Shown in pieces: positions 35,151 through 44,315 of a DNA stretch of 64,000 bases. The DNA lies in the NCBI RefSeq assembly GCF_007655005.1, contig NZ_SZVW01000010.1, forward strand, positions 62,001 through 126,000. Reading direction: 5' to 3'. The stretch's first letter is position 1. Each line of letters starts with the position of its first letter. The position numbers and the translations under genes are program-made. The notes below the pieces were generated by a model. That model searched no databases. It saw only the letters and a program-made list of their open reading frames with translations, and was not told the origin of the DNA. Origin of the DNA: Streptomyces tibetensis. GTDB lineage: Bacteria; Actinomycetota; Actinomycetes; Streptomycetales; Streptomycetaceae.

Positions 35151-36248
35151 ATGCCGATGCCCTGGTTACGGATGCTTGCCGCGTCAGCGGTGTCGACGAT
35201 GCTGATCGGCGCGAGCGCCGTCACGACCGCCGCCGCACCGGACCATCGCGGAGTACGCGACAGCGTGCACACCGCCGGGCGCGTCAAGGCAGCCGGGGAC
35301 GTGCTCCAGTACAGCTGGCCCGGCGTCTACTTCGAGGGCAGGGTCCGGGGCACCGGCGTGGGCGTCGTGCTCGACGATCCGGCCGCCGACTACGACGTCC
35401 AGGTCGACGGGGCCACAGTCGCGACCCTCGTCACGCCGGGGAGGACCACCCACTGGGTCAGGGGCCTGCGTGAGGGCGTGCACACCGTCCGGCTCGTCAA
35501 GCGCAACGACACCCCGTGGAGTACCAGCTCCTTCGGCGGTTTCGTCGCCGCACCCGGCGGCGCCGTCCTGGCCCGGCCGGCCGCACGCAGCCGCCAGATC
35601 GAGTTCATCGGCGACTCCCTCACCGTCGGCTACGGCAACCTCTCCACCTCCCGCGACTGCGACAGTGAGCAGCTCAGGCGCACCACCAACGCCGACGTGA
35701 GCTACGGCGCCCTCACCGCCCGGGGACTGGGTGCCGACTACCAGATCAACGCCTACTCGGGCCAGGGCATGGTGCGCAACTACAACGGGGGCTCCCCGGA
35801 GGTGAACTACCGCACCTTCTACGACCGTGCGCTGCTGAACGTGCCGGGCGACGTCTGGCACAACCCGGGCACCTGGCGACCGGGGCTGGTGCTGGTCCAC
35901 CTCGGCACGAACGACTTCTCGACCCCGGTCAACCCGGGCGAGCCCTGGACGGAGGAGAGCCTCGCCGCCGCCTACCGCAGCGCCTACAGCGGTTTCCTCG
36001 AGAAGCTGCGCAAGCGCTACGGGGCCGCGACCACCATCCTGGCCGTCGGCACGGGCCCGTTCGCCGGTCATGTCGAACACGTCGTCCGGGAACGCAACAG
36101 CGCGGGCGACCGCCGGGTCCGCACCTGGCCGCTCGACACCACCGGCCTGGACCACGCCGGCTGCCACTGGCACTACTCGGCCCGCGACCACCGGCTCCTG
36201 GCCGACCGCCTCACCGCGTTCCTCGCCGACCTGCCGATCCGTTGGTGA
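35151..36248 (+). CDS. secreted CE2-like SGNH esterase with a TTA codon
   Basis: 365-aa exported esterase. The signal peptide is about residues 1-29 (ends TTAAA). An N-terminal beta-sandwich (about 40-135) is followed by an SGNH domain: FIGDSLTVGYGN (Ser nucleophile), VHLGTNDFS (Asn), and DHAGCHWHYS near the end (His). This layout is that of carbohydrate esterase family 2, which removes acetyl groups from plant polysaccharides. Codon 6 (35166-35168) is TTA, so translation may depend on bldA. GCGGAGGAC sits before the ATG. Confidence 0.88.
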   Translation: MPMPWLRMLAASAVSTMLIGASAVTTAAAPDHRGVRDSVHTAGRVKAAGDVLQYSWPGVYFEGRVRGTGVGVVLDDPAADYDVQVDGATVATLVTPGRTTHWVRGLREGVHTVRLVKRNDTPWSTSSFGGFVAAPGGAVLARPAARSRQIEFIGDSLTVGYGNLSTSRDCDSEQLRRTTNADVSYGALTARGLGADYQINAYSGQGMVRNYNGGSPEVNYRTFYDRALLNVPGDVWHNPGTWRPGLVLVHLGTNDFSTPVNPGEPWTEESLAAAYRSAYSGFLEKLRKRYGAATTILAVGTGPFAGHVEHVVRERNSAGDRRVRTWPLDTTGLDHAGCHWHYSARDHRLLADRLTAFLADLPIRW

Positions 36249-36322
36249 CCGGTTCGTAGCCCGTTCCGCCCGTAGCGCGTAACGTGACGAACCATGAAGA
36301 TCTCCGCCCCGGACGGCACGTC

Positions 36323-37156
36323 ATGAGAATCCTCATCAGCGCCGACATGGAGGGCGCCACCGGCGTCACCTGGCCCGACGACGTGATGCCGGGCGCCTCC
36401 CAGTGGGAGCGCTGCCGCTCCCTGTTCACCTCCGACGTCAACGCCGCCGTACAGGGCTTCCACGACGGCGGCGCCGACGAGGTGATCATCAACGAGGCCC
36501 ACTCCACGATGCGCAACCTGCTGCTGGAGCAGCTCGACGACCGCGCCCAGATGCTCACCGGCCGGCACAAGGCGCTGTCCATGGTGGAGGGCGTGCAGCA
36601 CGGCGACGTCGACGGCATCGCCTTCGTCGGCTACCACGCGGGCGCCGGCATGGAGGGCGTCCTCGCGCACACCTACCTCGCCAACTCCATCACGGGCGTG
36701 TGGCTGAACGACGTACGGGCCAGCGAAGGCCTCCTCAACGCCCACGTCGTCGCCGAGTACGGCGTGCCGGTCGTGCTCGTCACCGGGGACGACATCGCCT
36801 GCGAGGACGCGCTCGGGTACGCGCCCGAGGCGCTGAAGGTCGCGGTCAAGGACCACGTCTCGCGCTACGCGGCGGTGTGCCGCACACCCGCCCGCACGGC
36901 GGCCGACATCCGGGCGGCGGCCAAGGAGGCGGCCGCACTGGCGGTGCGTCACGAACCCGTGCGGGGTGGCCCGTTCACCGTGGCCGTGGAGTTCGACGCG
37001 GAGCACCTGGCGATGGCCGCCACCGTCGTCCCGGGGGTGGACCGGATCGCGGAGCGCAAGGTGGCCTACACGAGCGAGACCATGTACGAGGGCATCCGCG
37101 CCTTCAAGGCGGTCACCACGATCGTCTCGGCCGCGGTGGAGGAGCAGTATGGCTGA
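36323..37156 (+). CDS. dppA: M55-family D-aminopeptidase
   Basis: 277-aa zinc peptidase that removes N-terminal D-amino acids. MRILISADMEGATGVT holds the D-x-E metal ligands; DEVIINEAHSTMRNLL, FVGYHAGAG and TGDDIACEDA are family motifs. ATG 36323 gives the usual start; the frame is open 13 codons further. It begins a four-gene run with M20, S9 and S66 peptidases and overlaps the M20 gene by eight bases. D-amino acids point to peptides from cell wall. Confidence 0.92.
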   Translation: MRILISADMEGATGVTWPDDVMPGASQWERCRSLFTSDVNAAVQGFHDGGADEVIINEAHSTMRNLLLEQLDDRAQMLTGRHKALSMVEGVQHGDVDGIAFVGYHAGAGMEGVLAHTYLANSITGVWLNDVRASEGLLNAHVVAEYGVPVVLVTGDDIACEDALGYAPEALKVAVKDHVSRYAAVCRTPARTAADIRAAAKEAAALAVRHEPVRGGPFTVAVEFDAEHLAMAATVVPGVDRIAERKVAYTSETMYEGIRAFKAVTTIVSAAVEEQYG

Positions 37157-38462
37157 GCAGGTGGACGGGACCGCGCTGGACGAGGTGGTGACGTTCACGT
37201 CCGACCTCATCCGGATCGACACCACCAACCGGGGCGGGGGCGACTGCCGGGAACGGCCCGCCGCCGAGTACGCCGCCGCACGGCTCGCCGACGCCGGGAT
37301 CGAACCGACTCTGCTGGAGCGCACCGAGGGCCGGACCAACGTCGTCGCCCGCATCGAGGGCACCGACCCGTCGGCCGGTGCCCTGCTGCTCCACGGCCAT
37401 CTGGACGTCGTGCCCGCGGCGGCCGCCGACTGGAGCGTGCACCCGTTCTCCGGGGAGATCCGCGACGGGGTCGTCTGGGGGCGCGGCGCCGTCGACATGA
37501 AGAACATGGACGCGATGATCCTGGCCGTCGTGCGCGGCTGGGCACGCCGGGGTTTCCGGCCCCGCCGGGACGTCGTCATCGCGTTCACCGCCGACGAGGA
37601 GGCCAGCGCCGAGGACGGCTCAGGGTTCCTCGCCGACGAGCACCCCGCGCTGTTCGAGGGCTGCACCGAGGGCATCGGCGAGTCGGGCGCCTTCACCTTC
37701 CACGACGGCAGCGGACGGCAGATCTACCCGCTCGCGGCCGGGGAACGCGGCACGGCCTGGCTGAAGCTCACCGCCCGCGGACGCGCCGGGCACGGCTCCA
37801 AGGTCAACCGGGACAACGCCGTGACCCGCCTCGCGGGCGCGATCGCCCGGATCGGCGCGCACGAGTGGCCGCTGCGGCTGACCCCGACCGTACGCGCCGC
37901 CCTCACCGAACTCGCCGCGCTGTACGGCATCGAGACCGACCTCACCGACGTGGATGCGCTGCTGGAGAAGCTCGGACCGGCCGCCGCGCTCGTCGAGCCG
38001 ACCCTGCGCAACAGCGCGAACCCGACCATGCTGGACGCCGGCTACAAGATCAACGTCATTCCCGGCGAGGCCGTGGCCCACGTGGACGGCCGGTACATGC
38101 CCGGCGGCGAGGAGGAGTTCCGCATCACCCTCGACCGGCTCACCGGGCCGGACGTGGAGTGGGAGTTCCACCACCGCGAGGTCGCCCTGGAATCGCCGGT
38201 GGACTCGGCGACGTTCGCGAGGATGCGGGCGGCCGTCGAGGAGTTCGCACCCGAGGGCCATGTCGTGCCGTTCTGCATGTCCGGCGGTACCGACGCCAAG
38301 CAGTTCTCCCGCCTCGGCATCACCGGCTACGGCTTCACCCCGCTGAAGCTGCCGGACGGCTACGACTACGCGGCCATGTTCCACGGGGTCGACGAACGGG
38401 TACCGGTCGAGGCGCTGCACTTCGGTGTCCGCGTACTCGACCGGTTCCTGCGGACGGCCTAG
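37149..38462 (+). CDS. M20-family metallopeptidase
   Basis: 437-aa zinc exopeptidase of the M20 family. LLLHGHLDVVPA (His and Asp of the metal site), GRGAVDMKN, AFTADEEASAEDG (catalytic Glu) and the late His in FHGVDERVPVE are present. The dimerisation domain is in the middle (about 185-330). It overlaps dppA by eight bases and is followed by the S9 gene after 16 bases. It may be a dipeptidase for D-containing or short peptides. Confidence 0.93.
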   Translation: MAEQVDGTALDEVVTFTSDLIRIDTTNRGGGDCRERPAAEYAAARLADAGIEPTLLERTEGRTNVVARIEGTDPSAGALLLHGHLDVVPAAAADWSVHPFSGEIRDGVVWGRGAVDMKNMDAMILAVVRGWARRGFRPRRDVVIAFTADEEASAEDGSGFLADEHPALFEGCTEGIGESGAFTFHDGSGRQIYPLAAGERGTAWLKLTARGRAGHGSKVNRDNAVTRLAGAIARIGAHEWPLRLTPTVRAALTELAALYGIETDLTDVDALLEKLGPAAALVEPTLRNSANPTMLDAGYKINVIPGEAVAHVDGRYMPGGEEEFRITLDRLTGPDVEWEFHHREVALESPVDSATFARMRAAVEEFAPEGHVVPFCMSGGTDAKQFSRLGITGYGFTPLKLPDGYDYAAMFHGVDERVPVEALHFGVRVLDRFLRTA

Positions 38463-38478
38463 GAGAGTGGGGGAGACG

Positions 38479-40431
38479 GTGCGGACGCTGGCCTACGGAG
38501 CGTGGCCCTCGCCCATCGACGCGGCCATGACCGCCGCGCACGACGGGCACCCGGAGCACGTGGGCTTCGTCGGCGACGAGGTGTGGTGGACCGAGCCGCG
38601 CCCCGCCGAGGGCGGTCGGCGCACCCTGGTGCGACGGCACGCCGACGGCCGGGAGGAGTCGCTGCTGCCCGCGCCGTGGAACGTGCGCAGCCGGGTCATC
38701 GAGTACGGCGGGCACCCGTGGGCCGCGCTCGAGGGTGACACCGGACCGCTGGTGGTGTTCGTGAACTTCGCCGACCAGCGGCTGTACCGCTGCGAGCCGG
38801 GCGGTGAACCCCGCCCGCTCACCCCTGTGTCCCCCGTGGGCGGGGGACTGCGCTGGGCCGAGCCGCTGCCGCTGCCCGAACGGGGCGAGGTGTGGTGCGT
38901 GCTGGAGGAGTTCACCGGCGACGGACCCGCCGACGTGCGCCGCGTCCTGGCCGCCGTCCCCCTGGACGGATCCGCCGCCGAGGACCGGGGCGCGGTACGC
39001 GAACTCACCGGCGCTCGACACCGGTTCGTGACCGGGCCGAAGCTCTCGCCCGACGGGCGCCGGGCCGCCTGGCTCGCCTGGGACCATCCGCGCATGCCGT
39101 GGGACGGCACCGAACTGCTCCTCGCCGACATCGCGCCCGACGGCACCCTCCGTGGCGCCCGGGTCGTGGCAGGCGGGCCCGGCGAGTCGATCGCCCAGGC
39201 CGACTGGACCCGCGACGGCCGCCTGCTGCACGCGAGCGACCGCACCGGCTGGTGGAACCTCTACCTCGACGGGCAGCCGCTGTGCCCGCGCGAGGAGGAG
39301 TTCGGCGGCGCGCTGTGGAAGCTGGGTTCGCGATGGTTCACGCCGCTGGAGAGCGGTCTGATCGCCGTCGTGCACGGCCGGGGCACCACCGCCCTCGGCG
39401 TACTGGACCCGGAGACCGGCGAGGTCGTCGACGCCGCGGGGCCCTGGACCGAGTTCGCACCCACCCTCGCCGCCCACGGCGAACGGGTCGTCGCCGTCGG
39501 GGCCAGCCCCCGCAGCGCCTACGAGGTCGTGGAGCTGGACGCCCGCACCGGCCGGGCCCGCGTCGTCGGCGCCGAGCACGACGACGCCGTCGATCCCGCG
39601 TACTACCCCGAACCGCAGATCCGCACCTTCACCGGCCCGGACGGCCGCGACATCCACGCCCACATCTACCCGCCGCACCACCCCGGCTGCGTCGCCCCCG
39701 GCGACGAACTGCCGCCCTACGTCGTCTGGGCGCACGGCGGGCCCACCGGCCGGGCCCCGCTCGTGCTCGACCTGGAGATCGCCTACTTCACCTCGCGCGG
39801 CATCGGCGTCGCCGAAGTGAACTACGGCGGCTCCACGGGATACGGCCGTCCGTACCGGGAGCGGCTGCGCGAGCAGTGGGGCGTGGTGGACGTCGAGGAC
39901 TGCGCCGCGGTCGCCCTGGCCCTCGCAGACGAGGGCACCGCCGACCGCGGCCGGCTCGCCGTCCGGGGCGGCAGCGCGGGCGGCTGGACCGCGGCCGCCT
40001 CGCTCACCACCACCCACGTCTACGCCTGCGGCACCATCAAGTACCCCATCCTGGATCTGGCCGGCTGGGGCACGGGCGAGACCCACGACTTCGAGTCGCG
40101 GTACCTGGAGGGCCTCATCGGTCCGCTCGCCGACGTGCCCGCCCGGTACGCGGAGCGCTCGCCCGCCGCCCAGGCCGACCGCCTCACCGTGCCGTTCCTG
40201 CTGCTCCAGGGTCTGGACGACGTGATCTGCCCGCCCGTCCAGTGCGAGCGGTTCCTGGCCCGGCTGGAGGGCCGGAGGGTGCCGCACGCCTATCTCGCCT
40301 TCGCGGGGGAGGGGCACGGGTTCCGCAGGGCGGAGACCATGGTCCGCGCCCTGGAGGCCGAACTCTCCCTCTACGCCCAGGTGTTCTGCCTGGACCCGCC
40401 CGGTGTCCCGACCCTGGAGCTCGCCGAGTGA
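38479..40431 (+). CDS. S9-family prolyl oligopeptidase-like peptidase
   Basis: 650-aa serine peptidase with a beta-propeller N-terminus (about 1-390) and an alpha/beta hydrolase C-terminus. Ser is in RGGSAGGWTAAA, Asp in LQGLDDVICPP and His in GEGHGFRRAE. VWAHGGPTGRAP gives the oxyanion loop. No signal peptide, so it acts in the cytoplasm on peptides that have been taken up or recycled. GTG 38479 follows GGGGGAG. It overlaps the S66 gene by four bases. Confidence 0.93.
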   Translation: MRTLAYGAWPSPIDAAMTAAHDGHPEHVGFVGDEVWWTEPRPAEGGRRTLVRRHADGREESLLPAPWNVRSRVIEYGGHPWAALEGDTGPLVVFVNFADQRLYRCEPGGEPRPLTPVSPVGGGLRWAEPLPLPERGEVWCVLEEFTGDGPADVRRVLAAVPLDGSAAEDRGAVRELTGARHRFVTGPKLSPDGRRAAWLAWDHPRMPWDGTELLLADIAPDGTLRGARVVAGGPGESIAQADWTRDGRLLHASDRTGWWNLYLDGQPLCPREEEFGGALWKLGSRWFTPLESGLIAVVHGRGTTALGVLDPETGEVVDAAGPWTEFAPTLAAHGERVVAVGASPRSAYEVVELDARTGRARVVGAEHDDAVDPAYYPEPQIRTFTGPDGRDIHAHIYPPHHPGCVAPGDELPPYVVWAHGGPTGRAPLVLDLEIAYFTSRGIGVAEVNYGGSTGYGRPYRERLREQWGVVDVEDCAAVALALADEGTADRGRLAVRGGSAGGWTAAASLTTTHVYACGTIKYPILDLAGWGTGETHDFESRYLEGLIGPLADVPARYAERSPAAQADRLTVPFLLLQGLDDVICPPVQCERFLARLEGRRVPHAYLAFAGEGHGFRRAETMVRALEAELSLYAQVFCLDPPGVPTLELAE

Positions 40432-41360
40432 ACCCGTTGGTACGACCACCCCGGCTCACCCCCGGCGCCCGTGTCGCCGTCGTCGCGCCGAGCGGGCCCG
40501 TACCCGAGGACAGGCTCCAGGCCGGGCTCGACATCCTGCGCGGCTGGGACCTCGACCCCGTGGTGGCACCCCATGTGCTCGCCCGGCAAGACGAGTTGGG
40601 CTACCTGGCCGGCACGGACGAGCAGCGCGCCGCCGACCTTCAGGGCGCCTGGTGCGACCCGTCGGTGGCGGCCGTGCTGTGCGCTCGTGGCGGATACGGG
40701 GCGCAGCGCATGGCCGACCTGCTCGACTGGGAGGCGATGCGGGCGGCGGGCCCGAAGGTGTTCGCCGGGTTCAGTGACATCACCGTCCTGCACCAGGCGT
40801 TCGCCACACGTCTGGGCCTGGTCACCCTGTACGGGCCGGCGGCCGCCGGAGTCGATTTCCTCAAGAACGTTCGGGCTCAGGACCATCTGCGGGCCACCCT
40901 CTTCGAGCCGGAGTCCGTGCAAGCCCTCACGGCCGTCCCGCCGGGCGGCACCGCACTGATACCGGGCCGTGCCAGGGGCATCACGCTCGGCGGCTGTCTC
41001 AGCCTGCTCGCGAGCGACCTCGGCACCCCGCACGGCCACCCCGGGGCGCGCGACGGGCTGCTGCTGATGGAGGACGTCGGCGAGAGCCCGTACCGCCTGG
41101 ACCGCTACCTGACCCAACTCCTGCGCACCGGCTGGCTCGACGGGGTCGCCGGCATCGTGCTCGGTTCCTGGGCGGGGTGCGGACCGTACGGGGAGCTGCG
41201 CGCGGTCCTCGCCGACCGGCTCGGCGGTCTGGGCGTCCCGGTCGTGGAGGAGTTCGGGTTCGGGCACGGCGTGGGCGCGCTGACCATGCCCCTCGGGGTG
41301 AGGGCCGAACTGGACGCCGAGTCGGGCACGTTGACACTGGAGGAACCGGCCCTCGGCTGA
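40428..41360 (+). CDS. LD-carboxypeptidase (S66 family)
   Basis: 310-aa cytoplasmic peptidase of the LdcA/MccF family, which cuts L-D bonds at the C-terminus of peptides such as murein tetrapeptides. VVAPSGPVP is at the start, VLCARGGYGAQRMAD holds the usual GGYG loop, the Ser is in FAGFSDITVLH, and MEDVGESPYRLDRYLTQL has the Glu. The His is expected near GFGHGVGALTMPLG. GTG 40428 overlaps the S9 stop. It ends the four-peptidase operon and is the strongest link to murein recycling. Confidence 0.92.
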   Translation: MNPLVRPPRLTPGARVAVVAPSGPVPEDRLQAGLDILRGWDLDPVVAPHVLARQDELGYLAGTDEQRAADLQGAWCDPSVAAVLCARGGYGAQRMADLLDWEAMRAAGPKVFAGFSDITVLHQAFATRLGLVTLYGPAAAGVDFLKNVRAQDHLRATLFEPESVQALTAVPPGGTALIPGRARGITLGGCLSLLASDLGTPHGHPGARDGLLLMEDVGESPYRLDRYLTQLLRTGWLDGVAGIVLGSWAGCGPYGELRAVLADRLGGLGVPVVEEFGFGHGVGALTMPLGVRAELDAESGTLTLEEPALG

Positions 41361-41416
41361 GGGCATCGCCCCCTGAAGGCCCGTCAAGAACCCTCGTTTC
41401 GGTGATTGACGGCTTC

Positions 41417-41428
41417 TGACACGTGTCA
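41417..41428. promoter_or_regulatory. perfect palindrome upstream of the S15-like hydrolase
   Basis: TGACACGTGTCA, 12 bases, perfectly symmetric, about 66 bases before the GTG. Each half (TGACAC) is the same as the halves of the 6-3-6 dyad at 20581-20595 upstream of ccr, with different spacing. Confidence 0.45.
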
Positions 41429-41493
41429 CACCATGACAATCGGCCCGGTACCTACTGGTCGGTATCCGGGTTGCCCTCACCGTGGAGGTCCGA

Positions 41494-43278
41494 GTGTCCC
41501 GACGCCTGCCCAGAACCCGCGCACCCCTCGCTCTCGCTCTGGGCGCCGCCCTGGCCGTGCCCCTCGCCCTCACCCCGCCGGCGGCCGCGGCCGACGCCTA
41601 CACCGTCACGCCGTTGAAGTTCACGGTGCGGGCGGGCGGCCGAGCCTGCACGGTCGACGCCGACCTGTACCGTCCCGCGGGCGTGGACCGCGACCACCCG
41701 GCGCCCGCCGTGCTCGGCACGAACGGCTTCGGCGGCAGCAAGACGGACGGCTCGACGGACGCCATCGGCAAGGCCTTCGCCCAGCGCGGCTACGTCTCGC
41801 TCGTCTACTCCGGGCTCGGATTCGGCCGCAGCGGGTGCCTCATCTCCCTCGACGACCCGGACATCGACGGCGCCGCCGCCTCGCGGCTGGTCGACTTCCT
41901 CGGCGGCACCCGCGCCGCCGACGACGGCACCCGCGCCGACTTCGTCACCCGTGACGCACCCGGCGACCCACGCGTCGGCATGATCGGCGGCTCCTACGGC
42001 GGCGCCGTCCAGCTCGCGACGGCCGCCGTCGACCACCGCCTCGACGCGCTCGTGCCGATGATCACCTGGAACGACCTGGCGTACGCGCTCTCTCCCAACA
42101 ACGCCGTCGGCAGCGGGAACGTCCCCGGGGCCTTCAAATGGCAGTGGACGAACGGCTTCTACCTCATCGGCGAGGGCCAGCCGCTGCTCCAGCCCGCTCT
42201 CGATCCCTCCCGCATCAACTCCCTGTCCTGCCTGCACTTCGTCACCGAGGCCTGCCGCACCGTCCACACCCTCAACTCCGGGAGCTACCCGGCCGACCGG
42301 ACCGCCGAGCTGCTCGCCTTCGCGCGCCGCGTGTCCCCGCTGTCCTACCTCGACCGCGTCGACACACCGACCCTGCTGGTCCAGGGGCAGGCCGACACCC
42401 TGTTCAACCTCAACGAGGCGACGGCGACGTACCGGGCGCTGAAGGCCGGGGGCACACCCGTCAAGATGATCTGGCAGGCCTGGGGGCACAGCGGAGGGCT
42501 CACCGGCCCGGCCGCCGCCGGAGAACTCGACCTGACCAAGGGCAACCTGGAGACCAGCTACGTCGGCCGGCGCGTCCTCGCCTGGTTCGACCGGCACCTG
42601 CGCAAACGGCCCCACATCGACACGGGACCGGCGTTCGCCTACCACCGCGACTGGATCACCGACCCGGACCGCACCTACGCCACCGCCGAACACCTCCCCG
42701 CCCTCAGCCGCACGCTGTACCTCTCCGGCGACGGCAAGCTCGTCGACAACCGCCGCAAGGTGGCCCGCGGCAGCCGCGGCTACACCAACCGGCTGATCCC
42801 CACGAGCCATTCGGAGAGCTCGCTCGCCGGGCTCATCGGGCTGCCGGACCCACCGCCGAGCGACACCGAAGGCACCTACCTCGACTGGACGACCCCGCCG
42901 CTGGAGCGCCCCCTCGACGTCGTCGGCGCCCCCCGGGCCACGCTCAAGGTCGTCTCCCCGAGGGCCGAGCGCACCCAGGACAGCTCCGACGCGGCCGACA
43001 AGCTCGTGCTGTTCGCCAAGCTCTACGACGTCGCCCCCGACGGCACCCGCACCCTGGTGCGCCGGCTGATCGCACCGGTGCGCGTCCCGGACGTCACCCG
43101 GAGCTTCACCGTCACCCTGCCCGGCATCGTGCACCGGTACGAGACCGGGCACCGGCTGCGGTTCGTGATCGCCGCGAGCGACGACGCGTACTTCGGCAAC
43201 CGGGGGATCAAGCCGGTGACCGTGGTCAGCGGGCCGGGCGACACCGGGGTACTGCGGCTGCCGGTCGTCGGCTCCTGA
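41494..43278 (+). CDS. secreted S15/CocE-like X-Pro dipeptidyl-peptidase family hydrolase
   Basis: 594-aa exported hydrolase. The signal peptide is about residues 1-33 (LALALGAALAVPLALTPPAAA). MIGGSYGGAVQLA is the Ser elbow; LVQGQADTLFN and WGHSGG carry the acid and His. The C-terminal jelly-roll (about 400-594) is typical of X-Pro dipeptidyl peptidases and CocE esterases. The GTG at 41494 follows GGAGGTCCGA; GTG 41482 would take in the ribosome site. It may be a peptidase or acyl esterase. Confidence 0.9.
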   Translation: MSRRLPRTRAPLALALGAALAVPLALTPPAAAADAYTVTPLKFTVRAGGRACTVDADLYRPAGVDRDHPAPAVLGTNGFGGSKTDGSTDAIGKAFAQRGYVSLVYSGLGFGRSGCLISLDDPDIDGAAASRLVDFLGGTRAADDGTRADFVTRDAPGDPRVGMIGGSYGGAVQLATAAVDHRLDALVPMITWNDLAYALSPNNAVGSGNVPGAFKWQWTNGFYLIGEGQPLLQPALDPSRINSLSCLHFVTEACRTVHTLNSGSYPADRTAELLAFARRVSPLSYLDRVDTPTLLVQGQADTLFNLNEATATYRALKAGGTPVKMIWQAWGHSGGLTGPAAAGELDLTKGNLETSYVGRRVLAWFDRHLRKRPHIDTGPAFAYHRDWITDPDRTYATAEHLPALSRTLYLSGDGKLVDNRRKVARGSRGYTNRLIPTSHSESSLAGLIGLPDPPPSDTEGTYLDWTTPPLERPLDVVGAPRATLKVVSPRAERTQDSSDAADKLVLFAKLYDVAPDGTRTLVRRLIAPVRVPDVTRSFTVTLPGIVHRYETGHRLRFVIAASDDAYFGNRGIKPVTVVSGPGDTGVLRLPVVGS

Positions 43279-43322
43279 CGCCCCGACTGGGGACACTCAG
43301 GCGGCGCGGTTACTGTGGCGGG

Positions 43323-43883
43323 GTGCCGCACCACGCATCCCGCCACCTCGCCGAAGGCCCCCGGGTGGGCATACGCCCCTTCACCTACGAGGACGGTGCC
43401 GAGTTCACCTCCCGCGCCCGGGAGAGCAAGGACCTGCACCACCCGTGGCTCTTCCCGCCCACCACGGCACAGGCGTACACCGCCTACGCGGGCCGGCTGA
43501 TCGAGGATCCGTCCAAGGCCGGCTTCCTGGTCTGCGAGAAGGACGACGGGGCCATCGGCGGCTTCATCAACATCAACAACATCGTCGAGGGCGGCTTCCA
43601 GTCCGGGGCACTGGGCTACGGCGCCTTCGCGCACGCTGCCGGGCGGGGGCTGATGCGCGAAGGGCTGGACCTCGTCGTGGGGTACGCGTTCGGCCCGATG
43701 CGGCTGCACCGGCTGGAGATCAACGTCCAGCCGGGCAACGCCGCGTCGATCGCCCTGGCCCGCGGCTGCGGGTTCCGTCTGGAGGGCTTCTCGCCGAAGA
43801 TGCTCTTCGTCGACGGGGCCTGGCGCGACCACGAACGCTGGGCGATCACCACCGAGATGATCACCGGTCCGGGACGGCGCTGA
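43323..43883 (+). CDS. GNAT-family acetyltransferase, RimJ/RimL-like
   Basis: 186-aa acetyltransferase. GALGYGAFAHAAGRGLMREGL holds the acetyl-CoA loop, and LHRLEINVQPGNAASIALARGCGF is the usual RimJ/RimL signature. The GTG at 43323 has only a weak ribosome site. It may acetylate N-terminal residues of a ribosomal protein or a small molecule; not known. A convergent VOC gene follows after 36 bases. Confidence 0.9.
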   Translation: MPHHASRHLAEGPRVGIRPFTYEDGAEFTSRARESKDLHHPWLFPPTTAQAYTAYAGRLIEDPSKAGFLVCEKDDGAIGGFININNIVEGGFQSGALGYGAFAHAAGRGLMREGLDLVVGYAFGPMRLHRLEINVQPGNAASIALARGCGFRLEGFSPKMLFVDGAWRDHERWAITTEMITGPGRR

Positions 43884-43919
43884 GGCCCCGCGTCCGCGAC
43901 CTGATCCAAAGGAAAGGAT

Positions 43920-44267
43920 CTAGGCGTGACGGTCCACGTACTCGTAGATCGACCCGTCCGGATGCAGGGCGATCAGGTTGCGGCCCGCCGGTGAGGCGAT
44001 AGGGCCCGCGACGATGTGAGCACCCAGTTCGGTCAGCACCTTGTGGGTCTCGTCCACGTCCGTCACGGCGATCGTCGCGGCAACCTTGCGCAGCACCTCC
44101 AGCTCCGCCGGGGGGCCGCTCATCAGCAGGAAGCAGCCGATCGCCGCCACCTGGACACCTCCCCGCTCGAAGCGCTGGGCTCTGCCGCCCGCCAGTCGCT
44201 CGTAGAAGGGGATCGCGGTCTCGAGGTCGTCGACGCAGACGCGCAGTGTGGCACCCAGAATCTCCAT
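43920..44267 (-). CDS. VOC-family (glyoxalase-like) protein
   Basis: 115-aa protein of one vicinal-oxygen-chelate unit with two beta-alpha-beta-beta-beta halves. The ends read MEILGATLRVCVDDLETAIPF and GRNLIALHPDGSIYEYVD. The metal-ligand positions are not all acidic or His, so binding rather than catalysis is possible. It is divergent from the holin-like gene with 48 bases between. No substrate is recognised. Confidence 0.85.
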   Translation of the reverse strand: MEILGATLRVCVDDLETAIPFYERLAGGRAQRFERGGVQVAAIGCFLLMSGPPAELEVLRKVAATIAVTDVDETHKVLTELGAHIVAGPIASPAGRNLIALHPDGSIYEYVDRHA

Positions 44268-44315
44268 ACGGCTGAGCCTAGTTACGCGCGAGGGGCCGAG
44301 GGTACCCGGCCGGGC

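Noticed and set aside
43903..43920. GATCC...GGATC hairpin between GNAT and VOC genes as terminator
   Set aside because: Only five base pairs and no T run; too weak to list.
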